In this document: one piece after another, positions 5,226 through 10,875 of the stretch | Numbering within the stretch: the stretch's first letter is position 1 | How the letters are laid out: every line of letters begins with the position of its first letter | Assembly (NCBI GenBank): GCA_049598145.1 | Contig: JBMYNJ010000056.1 | Coordinates: forward strand, 1-10,875 | Length of the DNA: 10,875 nucleotides | Source: WTJH01 sp049598145 | GTDB lineage: Bacteria > Bacteroidota > Bacteroidia > Flavobacteriales > Flavobacteriaceae | Direction: 5' to 3' | Made by a program: the position numbers and the translations under genes | Notes under the pieces: model-generated | The model's input: the letters and a program-made list of their open reading frames with translations, nothing else | Told to the model about the DNA's origin: nothing | Databases searched by the model: none

Positions 5226-5804
5226 ATGTGTGGACGTATGAGTTTTGGGCAGCCCAGTCCCTTCAATCAAACCTTTAAGACACGATTAAAACCCCGTTAC
5301 AACATTGGCCCCGGGCAACGGATCACTGCCTTGAACCAAAATTCAGAATTGACGGAAGGAAACTGGGGGATGCATTCCTCTCAAGGGCATTTTTGGATCA
5401 ATGCCCGCTGGGAAAGCTGGGCCAAAAAACCTGCTTTTCAGCAGTGTACTCTGGTTTGGATTCCTACCCACGGCTGGTATGAATGGAAAACCGAAGCACA
5501 GCGCAAAATCCCCTATTACTTTCATACCTCACAGGCCTGGTTTTGGGTGGCCGGTCTAATGCATAAAGAACAAATCGTTGTCTTAACCCAACAAGCACAA
5601 AAAGAAATTTCGCATATTCACGACCGTATGCCCCTCATGCATCCTCCAACGATACAACCCCCTCAAAATTTAGAAGATATTTCCACAACTTTATTGGATT
5701 CGCTAAACTACTACACGGTCTCAACCCAGGTAAATAAAAGCTCTTTTGAGGGGCCAGCCTGCATCGAACCCGTGGATTATCCCACTCAAACATCCCTCTT
5801 TTAG
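5226..5804 (+). CDS. SRAP-domain protein (YedK/HMCES-type abasic-site DNA crosslinker)
   Basis: A 192-residue SOS-response-associated peptidase (SRAP) protein. After removal of Met1, Cys2 of MCGR becomes the N-terminal nucleophile that forms a thiazolidine crosslink with abasic sites in single-stranded DNA and shields them. Family landmarks appear in order: MCGR (1-4), RYNIGPGQ (24-31), INAR (58-61, with the catalytic-site Asn59), GWYEW (83-87, Glu86), FWVAGLM (106-112) and IHDRMP (131-136, His132). All key residues are present. The length is slightly below the usual 200-230, with short loops and a short C-terminus. It is divergent from the membrane protein gene and shares its short promoter region. 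The ATG is fixed by the need for Cys at position 2. Confidence 0.93.
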   Translation: MCGRMSFGQPSPFNQTFKTRLKPRYNIGPGQRITALNQNSELTEGNWGMHSSQGHFWINARWESWAKKPAFQQCTLVWIPTHGWYEWKTEAQRKIPYYFHTSQAWFWVAGLMHKEQIVVLTQQAQKEISHIHDRMPLMHPPTIQPPQNLEDISTTLLDSLNYYTVSTQVNKSSFEGPACIEPVDYPTQTSLF

Positions 5805-5859
5805 GTCAATAGAAGAAAATCCTATATCTTTTAAGTGCGTGAATTCTAATCATTAGGGG

Positions 5860-6228
5860 ATGGAAAAACAAAAACTCAGCATGCGGTTTTTGGCCGAGCC
5901 AAACGATGCTAATTACAAGGGAAATGTCCATGGTGGAAAAGTAATGAAGTGGATCGATGAGATCGGCTATGCTATTTCAGTCTTGTATACGGGCAAATAT
6001 TGTGTGACCAAGTTTGTGGACGATATCGAATTTTTAAAACCGATCCACATCGGAGATTTGGTACAACTCAAAGCTAAAATAATTAAAGTAGGGAACACCT
6101 CACTCCGAATCAAAATCAAAGTTTCCAGTCAAAACTTGATCGACAAAAAAGAAAAACTGAACTGTGAATGCTTTATCGTTTTTGTAGCCACCGATGAAAA
6201 AGGGAACAAAGTTTCCATCGCCGGCTAG
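5860..6228 (+). CDS. hotdog-fold acyl-CoA thioesterase (YciA-like)
   Basis: A 122-residue single hotdog domain. The N-terminal half carries the family signature: 'MRFLAEPNDANYKGNVHGG' followed by KVMKWIDEIGYA, with Asp33 in the position of the catalytic acid of the BFIT/YciA acyl-CoA hydrolases and the VHGG turn at 23-26. Later strands 'FLKPIHIGDLVQLKAKIIKVGNTSL' and 'ECFIVFVATDEKGNK' complete the sheet, including the usual 'P...GD.v...a.v..vG.tS' motif. It should hydrolyse acyl-CoA to CoA and free acid in the cytoplasm; chain-length preference cannot be read. It follows the SRAP gene by 55 bases on the same strand. The ATG is preceded directly by AGGGG, which is too close to act as a normal ribosome binding site. 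Confidence 0.92.
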   Translation: MEKQKLSMRFLAEPNDANYKGNVHGGKVMKWIDEIGYAISVLYTGKYCVTKFVDDIEFLKPIHIGDLVQLKAKIIKVGNTSLRIKIKVSSQNLIDKKEKLNCECFIVFVATDEKGNKVSIAG

Positions 6229-6306
6229 GAAACTATAAGCCATTCCATGGATTTAGGGTTTGTGTTAAATTTTGTATCTTTTGACTCAACCGTAAACTAT
6301 TAATTG

Positions 6307-7092
6307 ATGAAATCACTTATTTATTGTTTTTGCACCGCATTGCTGTTGGGTGCATGCACCTCCGTTCAGCACCCCGATTATGCCAAAAATTTGGCAACCG
6401 CTCAAAAGTATTTTGAACTTCATGAAGTAGAAGACTTAGAGGCACAAATGGAAATGCTAAATCCGGAAGTCAAACACGACTCTCCTTTTTACAACGGAAA
6501 AATCTCAAATTTTGACGGGGTTGTGGGGATGCTCAAAGGCTACCACGACAGTTTTGAAAACATCAAGTACACCGCTCAAAACTGGCTGCCAGGAACCGAT
6601 TCTTTAGGAAATTTAGATGGTAGCGTCCGCACCTATGGAAGATGGACCGGAACCCAAGTAATGACTGGTAAACAATTGGATTTAAGAAGTTATCACTACA
6701 TGAATTTTGACGCTGAAGGGAAAATTGTCCAAACCGGAGATTTTTTCGATGGTACAGGCATGCTGAATGCGGTTTATCCCAAAAATCTGGTGGTTGCAAC
6801 CATGAAGGTAGCTGATGGAAACCTGGAAAAAGTTATGGAGTATATCAATAATGACAAGGGTTTAAGCTATACCCGAAAATATGACGGCTGTTTGGGAGTC
6901 GAACTAACCTTCAATGAAGCCACAAATACAATTTATATTATCGAGAATTGGGCTTCAAATGAACAATTTGCTGCCTATTTCAAATGGAGACAAGAGGAAG
7001 ATACTAACCTAGCAAATATTATCCCGCTTCTCGTGGGAGGTGAGGCAGGTTTTTCACTTGCATTTCCGAACTCCAAATACGAGTCGTATTAA
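6307..7092 (+). CDS. two-domain lipoprotein: SnoaL-like plus ABM-like
   Basis: A 261-residue protein. A TTG codon precedes the ATG at 6307; the ATG is chosen. A lipoprotein signal ends in the lipobox LGAC with Cys17 as the lipid site. Residues about 25-157 form a SnoaL-like/NTF2 domain, recognisable from the 'TAQKYFELHEVEDLE' helix, GMLKGYHDSFENIKY, and 'YHYMNFDAEGKIVQTGDFFDGTGML'. Residues about 160-258 resemble an antibiotic-biosynthesis-monooxygenase (ABM) domain: a 'LVVATMKVADGNLEKVMEYI' strand-helix, 'YDGCLGVEL', then 'IYIIENWASNEQFAAYF'. ABM domains form dimeric barrels; not all are enzymes. A strong terminator follows after 25 bases. It is the third exported NTF2-like protein of the window. 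The substrate is unknown. Confidence 0.85.
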   Translation: MKSLIYCFCTALLLGACTSVQHPDYAKNLATAQKYFELHEVEDLEAQMEMLNPEVKHDSPFYNGKISNFDGVVGMLKGYHDSFENIKYTAQNWLPGTDSLGNLDGSVRTYGRWTGTQVMTGKQLDLRSYHYMNFDAEGKIVQTGDFFDGTGMLNAVYPKNLVVATMKVADGNLEKVMEYINNDKGLSYTRKYDGCLGVELTFNEATNTIYIIENWASNEQFAAYFKWRQEEDTNLANIIPLLVGGEAGFSLAFPNSKYESY

Positions 7093-7117
7093 AAAAATCG
7101 TTTTTCCCTCTAAATCG

Positions 7118-7143
7118 GGCCGCTCTGATGAGCGGCCTTTTTT
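7118..7143 (+). terminator. strong intrinsic terminator
   Basis: GGCCGCTC (7118-7125) pairs perfectly with GAGCGGCC (7130-7137) around a TGAT loop and is followed by six T. It ends the message of the two-domain lipoprotein. The stop codon of the convergent gene at 7142 lies in the T tract, so the hairpin is just beyond that gene, but in that direction no T run follows. Confidence 0.9.
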
Positions 7144-7441
7144 ATTCTTCTAAGCCCTCTTCTTTATTTTCAAGCTTCAGACTGTTCCGGACGAGCGTAA
7201 TCATTACCACAGCCACCATAGCGTGTAAAAAGCCAAAGGAAACAGCCGTTAGCCCATCCATATGTCCGTTAATGGACAAAGACGTAAAGAAAAAAACGGC
7301 CATCATATTTAACGAGGCTACTCCATAGCCATACCACAAGCGTACCTGCGGTTGGTGCCAAACGCGTTTTAATCCTAAAAAAGTGATGACCCAAAAGAGA
7401 AACTCATACAGGTACTGAACATCATGTAATCCCAACATCAT
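7142..7441 (-). CDS. small three-helix membrane protein (99 aa)
   Basis: A 99-residue hydrophobic protein that starts MMLGLHDVQYLYEFLFW. The predicted helices are at about residues 8-24, 37-54 (YGYGVASLNMMAVFFFTSL) and 63-84 (GLTAVSFGFLHAMVAVVMITLV), with an acidic and basic tail KLENKEEGLEE. A conserved-looking His-Asp near the N-terminus and Gly-His-Met between helices 2 and 3 are visible, but no named family is recognised. It converges on the two-domain lipoprotein gene and is divergent from the DUF2452 gene, so it is a single-gene unit. The opposite strand is also open in part, but its product lacks any protein-like pattern. Confidence 0.65.
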   Translation of the reverse strand: MMLGLHDVQYLYEFLFWVITFLGLKRVWHQPQVRLWYGYGVASLNMMAVFFFTSLSINGHMDGLTAVSFGFLHAMVAVVMITLVRNSLKLENKEEGLEE

Positions 7442-7508
7442 TACTGCATTAAGTTTTAAAAATATGAAATTATCAAGAAGCTTCCCAATGCTTCAATAGG
7501 AAAGTGTT

Positions 7509-7516
7509 TATCTTTA
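7509..7516 (+). promoter_or_regulatory. -7 box-like TATCTTTA before the DUF2452 gene
   Basis: TATCTTTA matches TAnnTTTG except for the last base, and ends nine bases before the GTG start codon. Transcription would begin only a few bases ahead of the start codon. The -33 element is not clear. Confidence 0.3.
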
Positions 7517-7525
7517 TCAAAAAAA

Positions 7526-7930
7526 GTGTCAACGAAAAAACCAGATGCTATTGCCTGGGACGAAGAAAACGCACAGTATCATGCGAAACTATTGCCTTAT
7601 GCTGCTTCGCTAAGCGGGCCAATTATTGATATACCCAATGTTGAAGCCTTTAAATTACAGGGCGTTCAAAAAGCATCAAAACATCTACAGGCCGAACTTA
7701 AAGAAATTCAAGATCAAATCAAGGCTTTTGTGGCCTCAGCCCAAGAAACGGAACGCATCTATCGGGCCCAATACAAATTTGAACCTATTATTGGAGAAAC
7801 TTATTTTTTATACGAAGGGAGGTCTGGTGATTTTTTATCGATCATTCCTCCCGAGCAATGGAAACAAAAGTTTCTCGGGCAATTTCGATTGACTTCAGAG
7901 TTCCGATGGGAAAAAATCCCGGCTACCTAA
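7526..7930 (+). CDS. DUF2452 family protein
   Basis: A 134-residue soluble protein matching my recollection of the DUF2452 family of Bacteroidota. The KKPDAIAWDEENAQYHAKLLPYA opening is typical, followed by 'GPIIDIPNVEAFKLQGV', a central helix of about 40 residues with coiled-coil character (KASKHLQAELKEIQDQIKAFVASAQ), and the 'Y.FEPIIGETYFLYEG' region and 'LS.IPPEQW' near the C-terminus. No enzymatic motif is visible and its role is unknown. The start is a GTG at 7526; no in-frame ATG precedes it. It is convergent with the CAP-domain gene, and their ends overlap by 8 bp (TAA at 7928-7930, and TAG of the other strand at 7923-7925). The divergent neighbour starts 84 bases upstream. Confidence 0.8.
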   Translation: MSTKKPDAIAWDEENAQYHAKLLPYAASLSGPIIDIPNVEAFKLQGVQKASKHLQAELKEIQDQIKAFVASAQETERIYRAQYKFEPIIGETYFLYEGRSGDFLSIIPPEQWKQKFLGQFRLTSEFRWEKIPAT

Positions 7931-8447
7931 AATTCTGAGTGCCCAGCCCTCGATTTTGGGCATCAAACTGTAAGCCAATTCCTAAATAAACATAGTCGCC
8001 TAAAATGTTTTTATAATGGGGAGGAGATTTTTTCCACCCTTGAACCATACACTCGGCAAAGGCCTCCGCTGTTCGGGTATCGCCACATCCCAAAACGTTC
8101 TCAAACCAAGGTGTCATCGCAATATTCTCGGCTACACCAATCAAGCGATTCCCCACCCGACGCCAAGCCAATACGCCTAGTTTTTCGGCTCGCTGAACGG
8201 GATTTAAGCCTTCGTGATCCGTATGTGAATAAAAATTTTGCCGAACCATATTATCACTGTGGTATTGCGCAATATAATCTAAACTGTCCAGAGACTTAAA
8301 CGGTTTTAAACCCTTATTAATGCGCAATTCATTCGTTTTTTTAAAAATAAGGGCTTTTATATCCCCCAGTTCTCTTTGGGCATAAATAGAAGTGGAAAGC
8401 AAATAGATCCCCATGAAAAGCATCCCAATTTTTTGACTCCAAAACAT
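7923..8447 (-). CDS. secreted CAP-domain (SCP/PR1-like) protein
   Basis: A 174-residue protein with a signal peptide (hydrophobic core at about residues 7-21, IYAQ end at 21-24), then a CAP domain. CAP landmarks are HSDNMVRQNFYSHTD (His63 and His75), AENIA (Glu107), and WKKSPPHYKNIL (His144) followed by 'YLGIGL'. These correspond to the CAP signature regions and the His/Glu pocket. Cys121 and Cys133 could form a disulfide across that region. Bacterial CAP proteins are secreted, and their activity is mostly unproven. The final strand is short, ending in TQNFR. It is convergent with the DUF2452 gene and divergent from rbfA by 50 bases. Confidence 0.88.
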   Translation of the reverse strand: MFWSQKIGMLFMGIYLLSTSIYAQRELGDIKALIFKKTNELRINKGLKPFKSLDSLDYIAQYHSDNMVRQNFYSHTDHEGLNPVQRAEKLGVLAWRRVGNRLIGVAENIAMTPWFENVLGCGDTRTAEAFAECMVQGWKKSPPHYKNILGDYVYLGIGLQFDAQNRGLGTQNFR

Positions 8448-8485
8448 CTGTAACAGTCTATGAATTTATACAGCAATATAATCTT

Positions 8486-8493
8486 TACTTTTG
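8486..8493 (+). promoter_or_regulatory. -7 box TACTTTTG of rbfA
   Basis: An exact match to TAnnTTTG, ending four bases before the rbfA ATG. With transcription beginning about five bases after the box, the message would be leaderless or nearly so. No clear TTG lies at -33. Confidence 0.45.
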
Positions 8494-8497
8494 CATT

Positions 8498-8899
8498 ATG
8501 CGGACAGAAGAAAGCCCAAGACAAAAAAAAATTGCAAGTTTGCTCCAAACCGAGCTGGCCCAATTGTTACAGGGAACCATTCGGCAATCGGGAATTAAGA
8601 ATCTCATTCTGTCCATTACTCGAGTTCATGTAAGTGTAGATTTGAGTATTGCTAAAGTCTACATCAGTATTTTTCCTTCCGGTCAAGCAACAGAACTCTT
8701 GGAAAACCTCAAGGAAAATCATTTTCAGATCAAACACGATTTAGCGCGCAAATTAAAACATCATTTGCGAAAATTCCCAGACCTGGTCTTCTATCAAGAC
8801 GACGCCCTCGACCATATCGAGTCTATCGACCAAGCCTTAAATGCGCCTGAAAACCCTATTGATTCGCCCGACTTATTGGAAAAACGTCTCCGCAAATGA
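8498..8899 (+). CDS. rbfA: ribosome-binding factor A
   Basis: A 133-residue protein. RbfA binds free 30S subunits and supports late 16S rRNA processing and small-subunit maturation. The N-terminal helix reads SPRQKKIASLLQTELAQLLQ, then a strand pair 'LILSITRVHVSVDLSIAKVYISIFP' with the Val-Tyr-Ile-Ser segment typical of the KH-like fold. 'IKHDLARKLKHHLRKFPDLVFYQDDALDHIESIDQAL' matches the usual 'LR.lgk.l.lR..P.l.F..D.s......i..ll' end. The length agrees with the family. A short charged tail follows. Its stop overlaps the ATG of the permease gene (ATGA), indicating translational coupling. It is divergent from the CAP gene. Confidence 0.93.
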   Translation: MRTEESPRQKKIASLLQTELAQLLQGTIRQSGIKNLILSITRVHVSVDLSIAKVYISIFPSGQATELLENLKENHFQIKHDLARKLKHHLRKFPDLVFYQDDALDHIESIDQALNAPENPIDSPDLLEKRLRK

Positions 8900-10107
8900 A
8901 TTGGAAATCGACTTGGTTCATCGCCCAACGCTATTTTTGGGCCCGCAGCCAAAAGACGATCGTTAACCGAATTACGAGTTTTGCCTTTGTTGTCGTTGCA
9001 GTGGCCACCGCAGCCCTTTTTGTGGTTCTTAGTGCATTTGCAGGGCTGAAAGATTTTGGCGTGTATTTTACCTCGGCCTTTGATCCCGACTTTCGCATCA
9101 TCCCTCAGCAGGGGAAAGTGCTTTTCTTGGAGGATTATCAAAGCCGATTGATCGAAACCATCCCCGGGATCCAATTCGCCAGAGGGACCCTACAAGAAAA
9201 AGTTTTTCTAAGCTACCAAGACAAGAGCATGGTCGCTTTTATGTTTGGGGTTCCCGACGACGCCCAACAGGTGATTCCCCTGGAAGACCACCTTTTTTTA
9301 GGAGACCCTGTCAATTCTGAAAACCCTTCGGGTGCCGTAGTTGGTTACGGAATTTCGGATCGGCTGGGCTTGGGCGTATTTGATTATTCTTCCTTTTTAA
9401 ACCTGTCTGTGCCCAAGATTCAAAAGCAGTCACTTTTACAACAACAGAGCTTTCAATCACTCCCTTTCTTGGTGCAAGGAATCTATCAAATCAGTGAAGA
9501 CCTGGATCAAAAGTATGTTTTTGTCCCCATCGAAAGTGCTCAAAAACTCTTGAACTATGGGCCCAATTCTTTTTCGGGAATTGATTTAAAAACTACCTCA
9601 GGCTTCCAGCCCGAAAGTGCCCGGATTGCGATTGAAAAAATTGTCGAGCAACCTCTACAAATTCGTTCCAGAAATCAGATGAATGCCGCCTTATTTAAAA
9701 TGCTTAATACCGAAAATATCGCCTTGTATTTTATCTTTTCTTTAGTCTTAATTATTGCTTTGTTCAACGTAGTAGGCGCCTTGTTAATGATGATTTTAGA
9801 TAAGCGGGGCCAAATTCGTATCCTTTTAGCCATGGGACATACATTTCCACAATTGCGCCAGCTTTTTTTGATCTTAGGCATGATGATTGTCGGTAGTGGT
9901 GCCTTGGTCGGGATTTTGGTCGCTTTTATACTCCTGGCTTTACAAGCCTATGCCCCTTTTATTTTTGTGCCGGGAACTACTTTGGCCTATCCCGTTTCCA
10001 TTGAATTAGAGAACATCCTGTTAGTGGCTTTCACCGTAATTTCCTTAGGAGGAATCACGGCCTTTTGGACCAGCCGAGCCTTGAGCCCATCTCTCTTACA
10101 ACCTTAA
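8896..10107 (+). CDS. FtsX/LolC-type ABC transporter permease
   Basis: A 403-residue membrane protein with the FtsX/LolC/LolE layout. One N-terminal helix is at about residues 27-50 (preceded by QRYFWARSQKTIVNRITSFAFVVVAV). A periplasmic region of about 220 residues of MacB-PCD type follows (including 'FDPDFRIIPQQGK', 'IQFARGTLQEKVFLSYQDKSMVAFMFG' and 'VIPLEDHLFLGD'). Three C-terminal helices lie at about 275-300, 320-348 and 373-390, with the cytoplasmic loop 'DKRGQIRILLAMGHTFPQLRQLFL' that contacts the ATPase. Related permeases release lipoproteins or export envelope substrates, but no ATPase gene is visible here, so the substrate is unknown. It overlaps rbfA by four bases and converges on the dusB-type gene. 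Confidence 0.9.
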   Translation: MNWKSTWFIAQRYFWARSQKTIVNRITSFAFVVVAVATAALFVVLSAFAGLKDFGVYFTSAFDPDFRIIPQQGKVLFLEDYQSRLIETIPGIQFARGTLQEKVFLSYQDKSMVAFMFGVPDDAQQVIPLEDHLFLGDPVNSENPSGAVVGYGISDRLGLGVFDYSSFLNLSVPKIQKQSLLQQQSFQSLPFLVQGIYQISEDLDQKYVFVPIESAQKLLNYGPNSFSGIDLKTTSGFQPESARIAIEKIVEQPLQIRSRNQMNAALFKMLNTENIALYFIFSLVLIIALFNVVGALLMMILDKRGQIRILLAMGHTFPQLRQLFLILGMMIVGSGALVGILVAFILLALQAYAPFIFVPGTTLAYPVSIELENILLVAFTVISLGGITAFWTSRALSPSLLQP

Positions 10108-10875
10108 ACAGGAACGGAATATTCGTGCTTCACCGCTTCAAAAGTCGCATAGACTTCTTCTGCTTTATCTGAAGTAACCATCCGTGTTCTAAAGGGTTTA
10201 AAATTGGGTAACCCTTTAAAATAGTTCGTGTAATGTCGACGGGTTTCTAATACGCCAAGGACTTCCCCTTTCCAGGCCACGGACATTTCTAAATGCCTTC
10301 GGGCCACTTCCAAACGTTCCTCCAAAGTAGGGGGTGCCATATGAGTCCCCGTTTTAAAATAGTGTTTCACTTGATTAAAGAACCAAGGATTTCCAATACT
10401 GGCTCTCCCAATCATGGCCCCGTCTAATCCGTAGTTGTCTCGCATTTCCACCGCACGTTCAGGAGAATCTACATCCCCATTGCCAAAAACCGGAATATGC
10501 ATTCTGGGGTTGGTTTTTACCGCAGCGATGGGTTTCCAATCAGCTGAACCTTTATACATCTGCGCTCGTGTTCTTCCATGAATACTGATCGCAGCAATCC
10601 CAACATCTTGCAAACGCTCCGCCACTTCAACAATCCGAATTGAATCGTGGTCCCACCCTAGACGGGTCTTAACCGTAATCGGCAACTCGGTTCTTTTGAC
10701 CATTTCAGCAGTGAGCTCCACCATCAGGGGAATGTCTTTTAGAATTCCGGCACCGGCTCCTTTGCACACCACCTTCTTAACAGGGCAACCAAAGTTAATG
10801 TCGATAATATCCGGTTTTGTTTGCTCTACGATCTCTACAGCACGAAGCATACTATCCAAATTGGCTCCAAATATT
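10104..10875 (-). CDS. dusB: tRNA-dihydrouridine synthase, DusB type (5' truncated by the window)
   Basis: The frame is open to the right edge; about 256 residues of the C-terminal part are visible, and the N-terminal 60-80 residues lie outside. An internal TTG at 10859 is not the start: codons before it read IFGAN, the usual conserved strand before the catalytic segment. The enzyme reduces tRNA uridine to dihydrouridine with FMN and NADPH. Visible landmarks are DINFGCPVKKV (catalytic Cys in GCP), TVKTRLGWD (phosphate-binding Lys), SIHGRTRAQMYKG, 'FGNGDV', 'MIGRASIGNPW', and a C-terminal RRHYTNYFKGL helical domain. The stop overlaps the stop of the convergent permease gene. Confidence 0.92.
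   Translation of the reverse strand, partial: IFGANLDSMLRAVEIVEQTKPDIIDINFGCPVKKVVCKGAGAGILKDIPLMVELTAEMVKRTELPITVKTRLGWDHDSIRIVEVAERLQDVGIAAISIHGRTRAQMYKGSADWKPIAAVKTNPRMHIPVFGNGDVDSPERAVEMRDNYGLDGAMIGRASIGNPWFFNQVKHYFKTGTHMAPPTLEERLEVARRHLEMSVAWKGEVLGVLETRRHYTNYFKGLPNFKPFRTRMVTSDKAEEVYATFEAVKHEYSVPV

Noticed and set aside
6563..6799. Minus-strand ORF of 78 codons
   Set aside because: It is opposite the SnoaL-ABM lipoprotein, whose domains are clear; composition rich in His, Cys, Arg and Phe is typical of an antisense frame.
7128..7328. Plus-strand ORF of 66 codons
   Set aside because: Its start is inside the terminator hairpin and it is antisense to the three-helix membrane protein gene, which has a convincing topology.
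7477..7494. GAAGC-N8-GCTTC inverted repeat in the divergent spacer
   Set aside because: Five-base half sites are common by chance in a window of this size, and the repeat has no clear relation to a promoter box.
8111..8563. ORFs overlapping the CAP-domain gene in other frames (8111-8299 plus, 8357-8563 minus)
   Set aside because: Both are shadows of the CAP gene or its promoter region; neither has a recognisable pattern.
8794..9174. Minus-strand ORF of 126 codons
   Set aside because: It crosses the rbfA-permease junction, both of which are well supported; the product is low-complexity Lys/Gly/Cys/His with no fold pattern.

Overview
The window looks like chromosomal DNA of a member of the Flavobacteriaceae (Bacteroidota). 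The evidence is AT-rich intergenic DNA, start codons with little Shine-Dalgarno sequence, several good matches to the Bacteroidota -7 promoter box TAnnTTTG, signal peptides ending in 'YAQ', and families typical of the group (DUF6090-like, DUF2452, an rbfA-permease pair). No integrase, transposase, CRISPR array, toxin gene or recognisable defence cassette is visible.

Left third (1-3781) looks accessory: AT-rich and sparsely coded. It opens with the 5' part of a CAT-anticodon tRNA on the minus strand, cut by the window edge. Then come a SnoaL-like lipoprotein, a convergent DUF6090-like membrane-anchored protein, a long spacer with one possible 49-residue ORF, a secreted DUF4440-like protein, a small membrane protein, a doubtful overlapping ORF, and a secreted protein of unknown function. 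It ends in a 350-bp spacer holding two strong intrinsic terminators, a promoter-like element giving a candidate ~65-nt RNA, and a CRP-like palindrome.

Middle (3782-7441) carries a small two-helix membrane protein. Next is a minus-strand pair: a three-helix membrane protein and an HMA-MauE fusion that probably handles metal or thiol redox. Divergent from these is an SRAP (YedK/HMCES-type) protein that caps abasic sites in single-stranded DNA. A hotdog acyl-CoA thioesterase, a two-domain lipoprotein (SnoaL-like plus antibiotic-biosynthesis-monooxygenase-like) with a strong terminator, and a convergent small membrane protein follow.

Right third (7526-10875) is compact core genome: a DUF2452 protein, a convergent secreted CAP-domain protein, then rbfA (30S maturation) overlapping an FtsX/LolC-type permease by ATGA, and a convergent, truncated dusB-type tRNA-dihydrouridine synthase. 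RbfA, DusB and the tRNA belong to translation.

Three separate genes encode exported NTF2-like (SnoaL/DUF4440) proteins. No clear new multi-gene system is visible. The most testable novelties are the small RNA candidate, the operator-like palindromes, the helically phased repeat beside the tRNA, and promoters that sit almost on the start codons of three genes.
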